DNA of 64,000 nucleotides from assembly GCF_001039355.2 (NCBI RefSeq), contig NW_019775955.1, forward strand, positions 92,710 through 156,709. Reading direction: 5' to 3'. Position 1 is the stretch's first letter. Each line of letters starts with the position of its first letter. The notes below the pieces were generated by a model. It was not told the DNA's origin, did no database searches, and saw only the letters and a program-made list of their open reading frames with translations. Origin of the DNA: Lingula anatina. Lineage: Eukaryota; Brachiopoda; Lingulata; Lingulida; Lingulidae. This document shows positions 24,105 through 35,602 of this stretch, one piece after another. Position numbers and translations under genes: made by a program.

Positions 24105-24885
24105 TTACTCAGCAATAGCCATAGGCCATTGACCCCTAGGGGAGTTTGAATTCATATTCATAACCAAATATCCATTCTGGACATTTTTCTGAGGTAAATT
24201 CCATTTGGATCTGTGTTGTAGAATGGGTAAGTATTCTTTCGTCCAACGTTTCCAGAAATGATCAACAATGAAGTGAACATGACGCCAGATTTTTCTGTAC
24301 GTATCAGAGAGAGAGAAATCACCCCAAGGCAGTGAAGGGTTATTTTGAAAAATCAACAAATGATTCTGAGTGAGAGCATTGAAGTCAGTGTAATCATCAC
24401 TAACCTTAGTGATGGGTCTGCTATTTACAATGTTTTTGACTTAACATATCACTATAATCACTGTGACAAGATCCCCTTCCGTTAATGATCTGTTATCAAC
24501 CAAAAGTGCCACAAGTATTTTCTGGATAGTTCTAATCATTCTTTCCCAAACTCCCCCAAAATGAGACGAGTGAGGAGGGTTGAACACCCACTCCACACCC
24601 TTGCACTTCATGTGGTCGATGATCTTGTTTTTGGTCAGCCGTTTGAAACTAGCAGTCAATTCATTTACTGCACCAACCAAATTTGTTCCATTATCACTGA
24701 AAACTTTCAGTGGGTATCCACATCTTGCCATAAATCAGATAAATCCATTAATAAAGGCATTACTTTCTAAACTCTCTAAGATTTCAATGTGAATAGCCCT
24801 AATTTTGAAACGTGAACACATCCATAATGTTTTGCAGAGGCACGTCCAATTTTGACATTAAGGTGAGACTCTACACCTAAAAATT
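24105..24885 (-). pseudogene. BEL/Pao integrase remnant, copy 2
   Basis: The same element as at 19849-20635. Here HFGGVWERMIRTIQKIL stays in frame, so the Glu of the DDE triad is retained. Stops remain after GDLVTVI and before FMARCGYP, so the polyprotein is still broken. Confidence 0.8.
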
Positions 24886-25665
24886 GGAATTTTTGGACCT
24901 AGCTGAGACACCTCAAAATGTTTTCCAAATGTCAGGGTATGATGAAAAATATTAAAATTAACAATTTTAAAAGCTCATTATCATATAAAAATTAGGTTAT
25001 GCAAATTAGGCTAATTATGCATATTTTTGGGGAAAATTTTAAATCATTATATCTCAAAAACCATAACACCTTTTTAAATTTTTTTTTTGTTTTTTTTTTT
25101 TGCAAAAAACAACTTAAAATAGATTTTAACAGCAGGAATTCTGAGATTATAAATTAATAATAAAATTATTTGAATTTTTAAAAAATTTTATGTCTTTTGT
25201 AGCGGTCACTGATACAGAATGACCTATAAAATTGACCCCTTACTTTCAAATAAAAATTCCTTCTGACGAAATGAAGAAAGAAGCATAACACACATAGTTT
25301 CCAAGTTTTATTCAGATATAACTAGCCAATTCTAAGATATAAGCTCATGAATTTTACGATAAAGACCAAAAATGCAATTTCGAGATTTTTACATTTTAAA
25401 GTTTTATTTGCATAATAAATGCATAGTGACAGGGGTCTTCATCCAGGTTTTATATTTTTGCACCACTGAATAAAGAGGAAATTATTTGCAAAGCCCAAGG
25501 CATATATTTGTGATGTTTATGAAAAAAATAAATCTAAAAACTGTCTTTGGATCAGGATTGGTAATGGTTCCACATCTGAGGATGTTCAATTTATAGTCAT
25601 TATATTTTATTTTATCAATTTATTTTCAAACTTTTACATTTTGTACATAGCACTTTATTATTCAT

Positions 25666-26313
25666 TTAAAATGCCCCTGCTGCATATGTTGGTCCTTCTT
25701 GGGCCTCCTGCGCAGCTAAACTTCTTTTCTTCTGCTTGTTTTTGACTTTCCTCTCCTGGCATGCCCAGTAGTCAGCTTGCAGGTCGCTCTTTTTCATTGG
25801 CAGCTCATTTGCCCTAGCCAGAGAGGCCATGCAGATTTCTGTTGGTTCTACAGCCATGTTTAGCATGACTTGAGCAAGATGCATGTTATCTCTATTGAAC
25901 TAACCAACAGCTAGGGCAACTGCAGATTCCACTCTGTTCTTCCCAGCAAACAGGGTTTTGGGGCAATGAATCCAGATTAGATTATTTAGCGATTCATTGG
26001 CATTGCTGATTTTCCCATGGGTCATTTTTTTGAACAAATTTTCATCAGTCATTCTTTTATAAATAGGCACAAGGACTGATTTATAGGACAAGTAGGTAGA
26101 ATTTTTTCTTTCTTGTGGTGGGGGTTCTTCCCCTTTAGCTATAGCTCTGTTGTAAAAACACCACGAGTCCTCACCCATGGGGCACCTGCTGTGATGTGGA
26201 CCATCATCAGTGGACATAGAGTGAAACAAAGTGGCCCATATGGCATCCTTCATGGCATGGAGATCATGCAGATTACTCAAAATAGCTCCCCTACAGTAAT
26301 TTTGTAGCTGCAA
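25666..26313 (-). pseudogene. Mutator-like (MULE) transposase C-terminal remnant
   Basis: Two minus-strand pieces separated by a stop or frameshift. The upstream piece (26313-25900) reads MKDAIWATLFHSMSTDDGPH, RCPMGEDSWCFYNRA, LVPIYKRM and THGKISNANESLNNLIW. The downstream piece (25884-25666) gives LAQVMLNM and ends EAQEGPTYAAGAF. This is the conserved C-terminal half of the animal Mutator-like transposase family (usually near 'GEDSWCKY', 'NANESxNNxIW' and 'EGPxYGAG'). The catalytic N-terminal part is absent. Confidence 0.75.
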
Positions 26314-26432
26314 GTGTTTGATTGAGAAGTATTGGCAGTATTGCTAACACGAATCAAAATTACTACGAGTACAAGCAGTATTCTGTTCATTTTGCATTCT
26401 ATTTTTTCTATTTTATTTTAATATTCTTTATC

Positions 26433-26800
26433 TCAGTGGCGATATGCCCCAGGGGTATTTGCTGGGGGATAGTGGTTATGCTCTATCTCCTTATTTATTG
26501 ACACATCCTCTGGTCTCTGCATCTGCATCACCGCTTCCACTTTCTTTGGGTTGGGCTTCAAGCCTTCATTGGTGATCAGATGTCCTAGGAAGGTGACTGA
26601 CTTCTGGCATAGTTTCATTTTGTTGGCATTTAGACGTATGCCCAATTCTTGACATCGTTTCAGCAGATTTCCGAGTTTCTCGTCATGGTCTCTTAGAGCT
26701 TCCTGGTCTGTTTCTCCTGTTCCATAGACCATTAGGTCATCTGCGATCACACCATCGCAGATCACACCATCTAAACCGTGGATGCATTCATCAAGCTTCC
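26433..26800 (-). pseudogene. Ty3/gypsy reverse transcriptase fragment
   Basis: An open stretch reading ADDLMVYGTGETDQEALRDH, LLKRCQELGIRLNANKMKLC, TFLGHLITNEGLKPNPKK and AVMQMQRPEDV. This is the palm/thumb part of a Ty3/gypsy polymerase with its (Y)xDD box. A short in-place duplication (repeated ATCACACCATC) just before the box disturbs it. It abuts a hAT-like fragment in the same frame, so one element has inserted into the other. Confidence 0.8.
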
Positions 26801-27150
26801 ATGTATGAAATACTGTCTGTAAGGCTGTATAAAATGCCATCCATCAAATCTCATGAACCTCTTTCATTGTGTATTGAGGGGACTATTATTTCTTGAATTT
26901 TTTTGAGCTCTAATGTTCTTGTAGTGGATTTGCTAAAATAACGAAACAGTTCCTGTAATGTATCTTGAAATACATCCTTTAAATTAGAACACCTTCAGCT
27001 GCCTTGGCTGAGCACAAGTTAAGTCTATGTGTCATACAATGAAATGATATGCATTGTGGACTTGTGTCCTAAAATTTTGTAGCCACACCACTCTGTGACC
27101 CAGTCTTGATTGAGGCGCCATCACTGAACAGTGAACAGTGGCCCATTTGC
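26790..27150 (-). pseudogene. hAT-like transposase fragment (ZNF862/KIAA1586 type)
   Basis: Minus-strand pieces read FSDGASIKTGSQSGVATKF, then CISFHCMTHRLNLCSAKAAE and finally MAFYTALQTVFHTWK. This order occurs in hAT-derived proteins such as ZNF862 and KIAA1586, where a DGAS...GVAT block precedes an AHRLNL block. Stops interrupt each piece. The matching N-terminal zinc-finger piece lies at 30140-30420, separated by other transposons. Confidence 0.65.
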
Positions 27151-27360
27151 AAGATTTTGTTATGTAGTAATTTGTTACAGATATTAGTATAATCATGGTT
27201 TACCTATTATTATTATTATTGTTTATTTATCTTTTTACGTTACATTATATTTTATGTAATGTTTAATAAACATTGTGTTATATTCTGATTCTTAGTATTT
27301 GGACTAAATATTTAATCGGGCAATGGGCCACTGTTCAAAACAGTACATGTAATTACAGTC

Positions 27361-28165
27361 ATGTAACTTTCAAGTCACTGTGGATATTCTTATGTGCTCC
27401 AGGATGTTTTGAAATGGATTATCTCCCAAAGAAAGGCCCCACATGAACTCAGTCATATTACTTTCCAGCTGGGATCTGGCTGTCCCACTCTTCTTTTTGT
27501 TTTGCCTCTTGGCCCTCTGCCACATGTTCTCTACAAGTGTTAGAGTGAACAAAATTGACTTGGTGATTCACTGTCAAGTGTTGATATCCCAGATTGTCTA
27601 TAGTGTTATAGGCTGCCCACAGGTCTGACACCACTGTTTTACCTGGAAGAACGAACTGTTGCAACATTGGTAACAGGGTGGCAGCACTGTTATGTTTTTG
27701 ACGAACAAAGTGGGATTTGTCAATCTGAACTGTTCTCCCAGGGCCTTCTATTCTCCTTTAATTGGTGACAAAATATTGAGCACATATATCTCAAAGAAAG
27801 TTCCTCCAGTCTGTGAATGTATGACTAGACCAGGACAGCTCATGTTGCACCCTTCTGAATGTACACTCTTCATGTGCCCAAAAGTATATAAAGTTCACAA
27901 TGTTGCTTATTGATAGCTTGCTGCCTTGAGAAAAAGTGCCCTCGCGAATTGAAAGTTCTCTGCGACAAGGTCTGGGGCATGTCTAGCGGCAGTTGTCTGA
28001 TGTGTTACCTCCATCAGACAGAACCATTTGGTTTCCACATGTGGGACAGATCTTGTTATTAGCAAGAAGGCCATGGTGCTGGCACCAAGCTATTGTAGCT
28101 TGGGTAGTGGTTGTTGCTGCTGACAACTCTCTGAATGTTAGAAGACTTGCATCTAGATAATTCAT
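27361..28165 (-). pseudogene. Merlin DNA transposon, ISXO2-like transposase, broken
   Basis: From N to C: a zinc ribbon (CQHHGLL, ICPTCGNQMVLSDGG), a middle region with TVQIDKSHFVRQKHN (first Asp), QQFVLPGKTVVSDLWAAYNT and LGYQHLTVNHQVNFVHSNT (second Asp in SDLW), and, after a frameshift, VENMWQRAKRQNKKKSGTAR (Glu) and MTEFMWG. All three residues of the DDE/DDH-type site can be found, but a stop and at least one frameshift break the frame. Terminal repeats were not identified. Confidence 0.8.
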
Positions 28166-28439
28166 CTTGGTGACTGATAGAAGTTATGAAATTGGGCCAT
28201 ATTTATAGTGAAATTCTGAGAACAGGATGTCCTTCTGATTCTCATAGTGAAACAAAATTAAAGTTGTAACTTTTTGGAATTGAGAAAATCTTGATGTCTT
28301 TGAAAGATTACCATATACATGTATTAGTTTGATCACGTGAACTTATGTTGAATATAGAAAAAGAAGTTTATGACAAATGGACAATCTATTGCATAGTGTA
28401 ATTAAGACAAGATGATTTACTTGCAGGATTTTGGGGCCA

Positions 28440-29290
28440 TTTAGTGGGAATCCCGCAATCGAGAGCTCTGGCAGCCTCTCTGGAAAAGTGCTTGGTATAT
28501 GCTAATGGCAAGACGTGATAAAATGCTCAATTATAAAAATTATGTATTTTCATAACAGCCACAAATCATTTTGTCAATTTCTCATCCTTCTATAATAAAA
28601 AACTACTAATTAATACAACTTTGTTCTTATATCCATTGTTGGTACTTCGTGTTTGTTAAGGAATTATATTTTACATTCTCCTTTAATTACCAAAATAAGT
28701 CATCCCCATTATAACTTGATATAGAGATTGAAACAGTTGTGATTGCGATAGTAGTGTAAAGGTAAAATGTAAACATTAAAACGAAAGTTGCACTTACCTA
28801 AGTGTGGAATCACACACAGCCTGTATGTTTAGTGCATGATAACCTTTGCAGCAAACCTACAGATTCTCCTCTCTGTGTGGTGCAACTATTGGAACTAATG
28901 TAACGTCTATAGCCCCAGTCACATTTGGGAAGCTATCAATGAGGTGAAAACCACCCTTCAAGGCTCTAACCTGGGCTGGGGTTCACAGAAATCTGATGGT
29001 AAGCGCAGGGTCGCTGCTCTCCAAGATGGCTCCCACCACTTAGTGGACTGAGCAAGAAACAGAGGCAGTGGAGATCCTAAGGCTACCTCCAATCACAGCC
29101 TGAAAACTCCCTGTTGCAACCACGCCAAGACAGGCAAGGACTTGTGTTGGGGGGCAGGGCTTGGGATCTTGCTGTTCTATGCTGCAGCTGGCCTTCTATC
29201 TTCTCCATCAGCAGTCTGATGCCCTTCTTGGATAGCCTGTACCTCCTCAGCACACCCCTCTCTGTTAGCTCTTCCCAAACGTCTCATTGA
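28440..29290 (-). pseudogene. PIF/Harbinger (HARBI1-like) transposase remnant
   Basis: Minus-strand pieces read RYRLSKKGIRLLMEKIEGQL and QHRTARSQALPP at the N-terminal side, then PNVTGAIDVTLVPIVAPHRE and KGYHALNIQ. The second block matches the HARBI1 motif where CIDGTHIPI and KGYHSINVQ carry the catalytic Asp. Several stops and frameshifts make it non-functional. Downstream sequence to about 28440 may belong to it but is too decayed to be sure. Confidence 0.65.
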
Positions 29291-29404
29291 GGCATGTAAA
29301 TTCACCTTCTTTCATTACAAACAAAAAGATGAGCGGCAGCCATTGCACTACATGATGAAATGTTATTACATTTATTTGATGGAAAGATAAGACCTAGATT
29401 GATA

Positions 29405-29571
29405 TTACCTTTGAAAAGTATCATTGATAGCACTTTTACGGCCTTCTGCAGTAACCACCTGGAAAACAGTAAAATGTTTCTTTCTGGCACCAGTTGAGAT
29501 TATCTTCACATCTTTCTCACAGTATCTTTGCAGGGAGAAGAGCATGGGTACCTCGTCCATGTTTATTACCA
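29405..29571 (-). pseudogene. pogo/Tigger-like DDE transposase fragment
   Basis: Reads VINMDEVPMLFSLQ, then KDVKIISTGARKKHFTVFQV and TAEGRKSAI. It corresponds to the DDE_1 domain segment around the first catalytic Asp (NMDE, followed by GxxKxHFTV). It is only about 60 residues long and is fused upstream to a gypsy fragment. Confidence 0.7.
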
Positions 29572-29594
29572 TGCTGGACACCTCTCGTAGGTAC

Positions 29595-29780
29595 CTATGG
29601 TAGTGGGTATGCGAACTTCCTTGTCTTGGCACTGAGTGCCCTGTTATCAACACAGAGTCTTAGTCTAACATCTTTCTTTCTAACTGAAACCACAGGCGAT
29701 GCATATGGACTGCTTGATTTTCTGATTACATCATTACCAGTGATCGATCCAGAAACTTTAAATGGTGACGGTTGACCCAT
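29595..29780 (-). pseudogene. Ty3/gypsy reverse transcriptase N-terminal fragment
   Basis: Reads [36 protein letters not shown]. This is the start of the gypsy reverse transcriptase palm. It is truncated at PLP and immediately followed by the pogo-like fragment. Confidence 0.75.
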
Positions 29781-30139
29781 GTGCTCTTTTTCACATGGGC
29801 CATTTTGAGGGGTTATGGGTCACTAAGGTGTTGAAATTAGGAATTCAGATTTTCAATTTCAGACCAAAAGTTGTGTACGATAAAAACTTGAAAATTTTTT
29901 TAGCTTAAAAATTAATTAATATTTTAAATTGTGTAAATCTGACAAAATTTTCAAAATTTGATTGTTTCATAGTTTTCAATCAGCTGATGCATTACCTTTA
30001 TGTTTGAGCTGGAAAATGTGGCCATATTAAGTGATGAACTGTTCAGTTTTGCAAAATACAGAAATGTAAATATCAGCATTTATTGCTTGAAAAAGATCTT
30101 TCTGTATTTTCAACTTTTAAAATTTGCAAAACATTTACA

Positions 30140-30420
30140 AGAGATTAGTATTTACTGAAAGCAATATTTTCTTTGCAAAGCCATGCATAGCAGTCATGAC
30201 TACTTCCATTTTAGTTATCTGGGCTTTAAATGCCTCCTCTAAACCAGTTACTCCCTGATCCTTTACAAGTAACATCTGATGGTCTGCATTGTCCAAGTGC
30301 ACCTTGTCAGAGTGCTCATTCTGAAGTTAATGGTACCAGTGCTCATAGCATTATTTTTGCCAGCCTTACGACAGAGAATGCAAAACATAACATTGTTCTT
30401 TGAATCATACTCTAGCCATG
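30140..30420 (-). pseudogene. hAT-like N-terminal zinc-finger fragment
   Basis: Reads WLEYDSKNNVMFCILCRKAG, then NAMSTGTINFRMSTL and, in a shifted frame, DHQMLLVKDQGVTGLEEAF, ITKMEVVMTAM. The Cys-x2-Cys and the GTxNFRxSTL block match the TTF-type finger of ZNF862/KIAA1586-type hAT proteins. It probably belongs with the fragment at 26790-27150. Confidence 0.6.
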
Positions 30421-30439
30421 AAGAGTGTAATTTCAGCCT

Positions 30440-31860
30440 ACTTGGCTGGAATTTTCTGTGAGTTTCACATGTACTAGTAGGGATAGCAGAGGATATTATT
30501 TCACAGCTAGTATTGCAGAGTTGCCAACCTTAGCTTTCATAAAATCAGGAGCCAAATAAAAAGAACAGTAATTTCAAACAAAAAACAGTATCATTAAAAA
30601 TATCTTATATTCACTCACAGAGAGTACAATCCATGATAATAATAATCAATATCTACAGAGCAATCTACAGAGCATCTTTCTGAACAATTCATTGGCGTGG
30701 TCACTCGCCGCCAGGGAAATGTTGTGTTCTATAAGGGAATCGGTGAACGAAAGCTCCTCTCTGGTGACATTTTTCTGAAATGCGGTTTCTCAGTTTGTAA
30801 AGGCTAACAACCAACCAGAGACGTGTTTTTGTGAGCCCCATGATTCAAATGGACTATAATGTCTGTTGCAACCCCCCCTTAGATTGACAAATCTTTGTCA
30901 TATACCTGACAGTATGCGAACAATTTCCCCTTTTTTGAAGGTTTAATTCACAGGAATGTCTGACTCCAATCACTCTGGTACTTTTGTGTGATTTTCTTCC
31001 GGTTAGCAGCAGGTACACTTACACCCTCTGTCTCACATTGGTGAAACTACAGAAGAAAAACTAACTTCCGAAATTATAGCTGTTTATTGCGGGCAAATAT
31101 TTGGCGATTCAGAGTTGGTGATTTGAAATGAAATAAAGCTTTGACTCATATATCAAAATCAAGAGGATAGTGTTGTTTGTTCAATGCTTATGTAAGATGA
31201 ATTCCACGAACCCCAAACCACTAGTTTTTATGTGCAGTTAGGCCTGCTACGAGGAATTCATTTTCGTCACTTCTGACAAGTATGATAAATGGTGTGGGGC
31301 GTGGTCCTTGATTGATCTCTGCATTGCTCTGGGCATGCTCTATATAATCCCTTGATGCAGTCAAGCAATACATTATTATTATTATTGGCATATTATAAGC
31401 TTGGTGTAGTGTCCAATATCTTGACAAACACCTTAATCTTTTCTTGAGACTTTTATTGAATCACCACAATGAATACGTTCTGAAATAATAACAATGAAAA
31501 TAATGTTAACTATAACTACACAAAGAAAGTTTAAAATAGACATGTTCTTATCTTGTTACTTATGAGATACTTAAACATCTATGGTTTACTTTCTTTACAT
31601 GACCTACATGCATGTATACTTACAGGGGTATATGATTGAATATCACTCTTATAAATTTAATTTTTATACATGCATTACAAAGCTTAAAAGAACAAAATTT
31701 AATTTAAGAAATAAGCAATAATATACATAAGCTAGCAACTTACTAGACTTGTATAACCTCTTGAACTGGTAACAGCTTAAATGAACTTGCAGTCTCTTAC
31801 AGTACACAAGACTTGTAAAACATGACATAAATAACTTTGACTGCTGACGTGGACTTTTGT
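30440..31860. other. Transposon-derived or intergenic DNA, nothing recognised
   Basis: AT-rich sequence with no identifiable domain or gene. It lies between two transposon clusters and is probably decayed element sequence. Confidence 0.5.
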
Positions 31861-31869
31861 CTTTTTTTT

Positions 31870-33970
31870 ACCTTCTTTATACATGTACATATGAGGTGTC
31901 GCGTGTCCTCCGTGATTCTGTACATGTCGCTTCGTTAGTTCTCTTTGAAAACCTTAAACTTGTTCCTTGTCGTGAAAAACACATTCAACACGTGCATCAT
32001 AAGTCAGCCATATTTTCCTTGCGACCTGGACCTTGACCCTGTTTCGTCAGCAAGATTGTTTCTGCAGGGCGCAACTAATGCAATCTACATTTAGACTTAA
32101 CACTTGGAGAGTCCAGTCCAAGTGACAATGGCTATCGAAAGCCGGGATTCCAACTCCCATCACTACATCCACCGCTGTTGTCCGTTGGAGACCTGCAGGC
32201 ACCTTGAAGTGGTTGAGCCATAAGTCCTGCTGGGCAAACCCCCTGATTTTTTTAGGCCAAATTTATCACCTGATGCAGATATAAAATAGCATAGGTTTTC
32301 AAAGGGTTTATTAATGCTGAAAATCAGTGAGGTAGCTCACTCCAAAGCCCTCACTCTGAGGGCCACAATCTCAGGGACTGTACCCAAACCCTTGTCAAAA
32401 ATATCAGGAATATGTGTCATGGCATTAGCTTTAACTGCACCCCTTTCAATATTGGGGTTATTACACCCAGGATCTTGACATTTGGTCATTTTGGGTCCAA
32501 CCTTAGCCACTTTTAGGCTAGGCTCCCCCACAGACTCAGTCAGAGACTCTCGTTTCCAAGATTCCCCAGATGCAGCAACAGTCGTTGGCTTCTGCATGGA
32601 TTGACCTGACTTCGATGATTTTGATGATTAAGGTTTTCTTTTCTTACTCCTGCGTTTTCCGGTTTGGGATTTCTCCTCCCTACTTCTTTCAGAAAAGGGA
32701 GTTTTTTCCGGCTTGGGATACTTTCCCCGACTGAATGGGCTTTCTCCCCCCTATTTGGAATAGAAGAGAAGGAGAGGCTCATGAGAGATGGAATTGGCCT
32801 TTTGTCCTGTTTTCTCAATTGGGGTACTTGCCAAATTGAATGGGCTTTCTCTCCCATACTAGCAGAACCTTGCTTTCCGGCTTGGGATACTGGCCCAAAT
32901 GAATGGGTTTTCTCCCCTGTACTAACAAAAGAAGAGTAGGGTGAGTTTGTGGCAATATGCGCCAAAGCTGCCAGTCTGCTACCCTCCATTGAGAAAACAA
33001 GTCTTGGGGGATTTTTCCAAAAGAGAATCATGGGGCTTAGGATTCCCTTTGGAAGCAGATCCATCTAAAGATCCAAGCAATTCCGAAGAATTGCAAGACT
33101 CCACAGAATAGACCTCCTCCTCCAAGACGTCCACCTCCATGGCCTCTGATGTTGGTGTTGGAATTGATGTGGCATCCCCCCCTCTCCCAGACACCACAAA
33201 AGAGGTTTGGGTAATGTTGGGGTCAGTTCCCAACCTTATATGCCTGACTGGTCCTGAAAAAGCTCTTGATTCCCCAGGATTTCTGGGTCATACTGGCTTC
33301 TTGGGTTTCCCAGAATTAGGTGGGAGCTTTGAGATGTATTTTTCCACCCAATTTTTAGAGGAAATCCCCTTGGAGAGTACTTCAGACGCTAAGATGCACG
33401 GCCACGAATAGTACTCACCCTTCTTCTTATCTTTGGCCATTTGGGTCTTGCACAGGTCCACAATGTCTAGTACTGACTGTTGTGTCTTGTCAGTATCTCC
33501 GGGCAGGGCTTCTACCAGATCATTGACAAATGCCCCAGGTTGGATGGCTGGAAATATGCGGTAATTCTTTCATGTGGCCAGTTTTAATATCACTTCTAAG
33601 AGCTGCACAAGCATTAGTCTGTTGCTTTTCAAGGTCATTTTTCATCTTAAGTTTCAAACACTCACCAATGACAAGACCTTTTTTCTTACAATAGTTACAA
33701 GTTGGAAGCAACCCTACACCCTGTGAAGCTTCTAAGCGTCCGTACTTTTGAGGGGGTGTAGAATCACTATGACGTATATACGTAGTGACTTGGGACTTGT
33801 GGGTTTGGGAGACTGAGACTCTTGAAAATTTCTCTTAAAATAATCTGAATATTTTAAAATGACACCAGTCTGATTTCTGGACAATAAATATTTTCTTATG
33901 AGTGAAAAAGTAAGTATCTGAGATGACTGTGACCTCTTCAAGAGTTTCAACATATTTATCCTCTAAGGGA
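31870..33970 (-). pseudogene. Gag-like retroelement remnant with TatD-like segment
   Basis: Minus-strand frames give, in order: KYVETLEEVTVISD and FFTHK near 33950 (Gag capsid-like), PTCNYCKKKGLVIGECLKLK near 33700 (a CCHC zinc knuckle in which His is replaced by Leu), a Ser/Pro/Gly-rich region with a repeated GEKAHS motif at 32540-33064, and near 32150 GIPAFDSHCHLDWTL. The last resembles the metal-binding HxH signature of TatD-type amidohydrolases. Stops and frameshifts separate the pieces. The Gag reading is fairly firm; the TatD reading is tentative. Confidence 0.5.
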
Positions 33971-34100
33971 CCATTCACATGAAAAATCTATTTTCTAAAA
34001 ATCTAAAAATCTATTGGTGGTATCTTGTGATCATGGTCTGTGCCCTGAATGCCCTGTGGCATAATTACTGGCAGCACGAGCAAGTTACTTCCAAAGCTGT
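33968..34100. repeat. Diverged arm of the foldback element family
   Basis: Shares with the palindrome at 35603-35861 the order TTCACATG, TCTATTTTCTA, ATCTTGTGATCATGGTCTGTGCCCTGAAT, then TAATTACTGGCAGC and AGTTACTT, with substitutions. Only one arm is clear. It is an older relative of that element, abutting the Gag-like remnant. Confidence 0.65.
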
Positions 34101-34269
34101 AATTAATTCTCGGCTGTGCTCGGAAGAGATTCTGACACCTTGACGCATGCGCAGTAGTATCTCTAAGCTTGTTGAAACATTCCCTGTTGATAAAAATAGC
34201 AAACATTACCTTTCCCAAGACCAGACCCAAGGGGTACTCTGACCTGTAACAGAATGTTGTTGGTGACAC

Positions 34270-35600
34270 TGCACTGGTGACCCTTCAAAAGCAACCCAGT
34301 GATCTGCCATCCTTGTTGGTGTTAACTTTACAACACCAGTGGTCTACTGTTATAATACTTCCATTTTTTATACTATTTTAGAAGTCTCTGATATCAGAGA
34401 GTGCCAGTGGCATAACAGAGGCAGGCCACCCGGGACTACCAGTATGCCACCAGTGACCCACTGGCAAATGCTATCTGAGGTGTTTATATTTCAACAGAAA
34501 ACACATACTATAGAAATTACTACACAGAAAAAATTTATTGCTAAAAATATATTACATCGTATAGCACCAGATATTTTGACTATAACAACCAAAATTAAAA
34601 CAATATAATACATGAGTTGCACTTTCGAATTCAGAGATGATATATGTTACAATAGATTTAATAAATAATTTTGTTTTGTTTGTTCTACATACAGTGAAAA
34701 AGAACAAGAATGCTGCTTTGGTACAACAGTTTGTTAGTATAATAATGTTTATGAAATATATTGTGCTTCCTAAATTATTTGATGTCTGTAAGATATGTTG
34801 ATAAATAAATATGAAAAGTTCAATTTTTTACTATGGGAACTTTGTCTTTTTAAGTATTTATAACATATTATCTAAAACATGCTGTCATTAAATGATGCAT
34901 TATTGAAAAAGATCACATTGCAAGCATTTTGGCGAATCCAGTCAAGCTTAAGGGAGGAGGCACATGGGCGAAGCATTCTGTAAAATTGCTTTGTTATGTC
35001 TCTATTTATTATTATACTTTTTTGTTGGGGGGAGGGGGTTGGGGTGGAAAGGCGATACCCCTTAAGTTAGGGGAGGGGCATCTGCCCACTGTTCCCCCAC
35101 TAGAGCCACCAATGAGCATGTAAATATGGAGATCAATTTTGTTTTCTGTACAAATATGATGCATTGTTGGTTTGGCACAAAGTAATTGGCAATAAACACT
35201 GATACATGTCATATAGCTTATCCTTAAAGACTTTACTGTTATGGCATTATATAAAGAAGGCGAAATAGATGGAATAAAAGAGGAATTACTTTGAAATGTC
35301 TTTTTAACTTTTCATTGAATATGACATAAAACAATAGAAACCTGACAGCAAGACTAACTTATGAAAGTAACCTATTTATGATGATTTTTTAACTTGGTTT
35401 GCATTTTGGGCCCTGCATTTTTACCAAACAAGACTTCCCAATTTTATGAAGTTAAACAAAATACAGCTGAGCAGTTATAGTCTGGATGAGGTAGGTGGCT
35501 GAGACAGATGACATGAACAGAAAATAATGATTAAGATAAATGCAGACACTTACAGTTGGCACATGTTGGTCTTGTGCTAGATAAATTGTTCAATATTAGG
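34270..35600. other. Non-coding stretch, no gene recognised
   Basis: Contains recurring CCAGTG/CACTGG words near 34260-34470 and GC-rich GGGGAGGGG/CCCCAC sequence at 35026-35105. No splice-supported coding sequence is visible. Confidence 0.5.
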
Positions 35601-35602
35601 TA

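Larger units (their letters stand above)
21401..25658. repeat. Second copy of the 4.3-kb redundant block
   Basis: Homologous to 16960-21399 and beginning inside the CATTGGCCCA-type sequence. Relative to the first copy it lacks about 170 bases after GGTGATATTCCA, has a shorter poly(G) near 22950 and lacks a short GATCAACTTGATTT segment near 23198. At its right edge the sequence becomes unique (MULE remnant). Confidence 0.88.
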
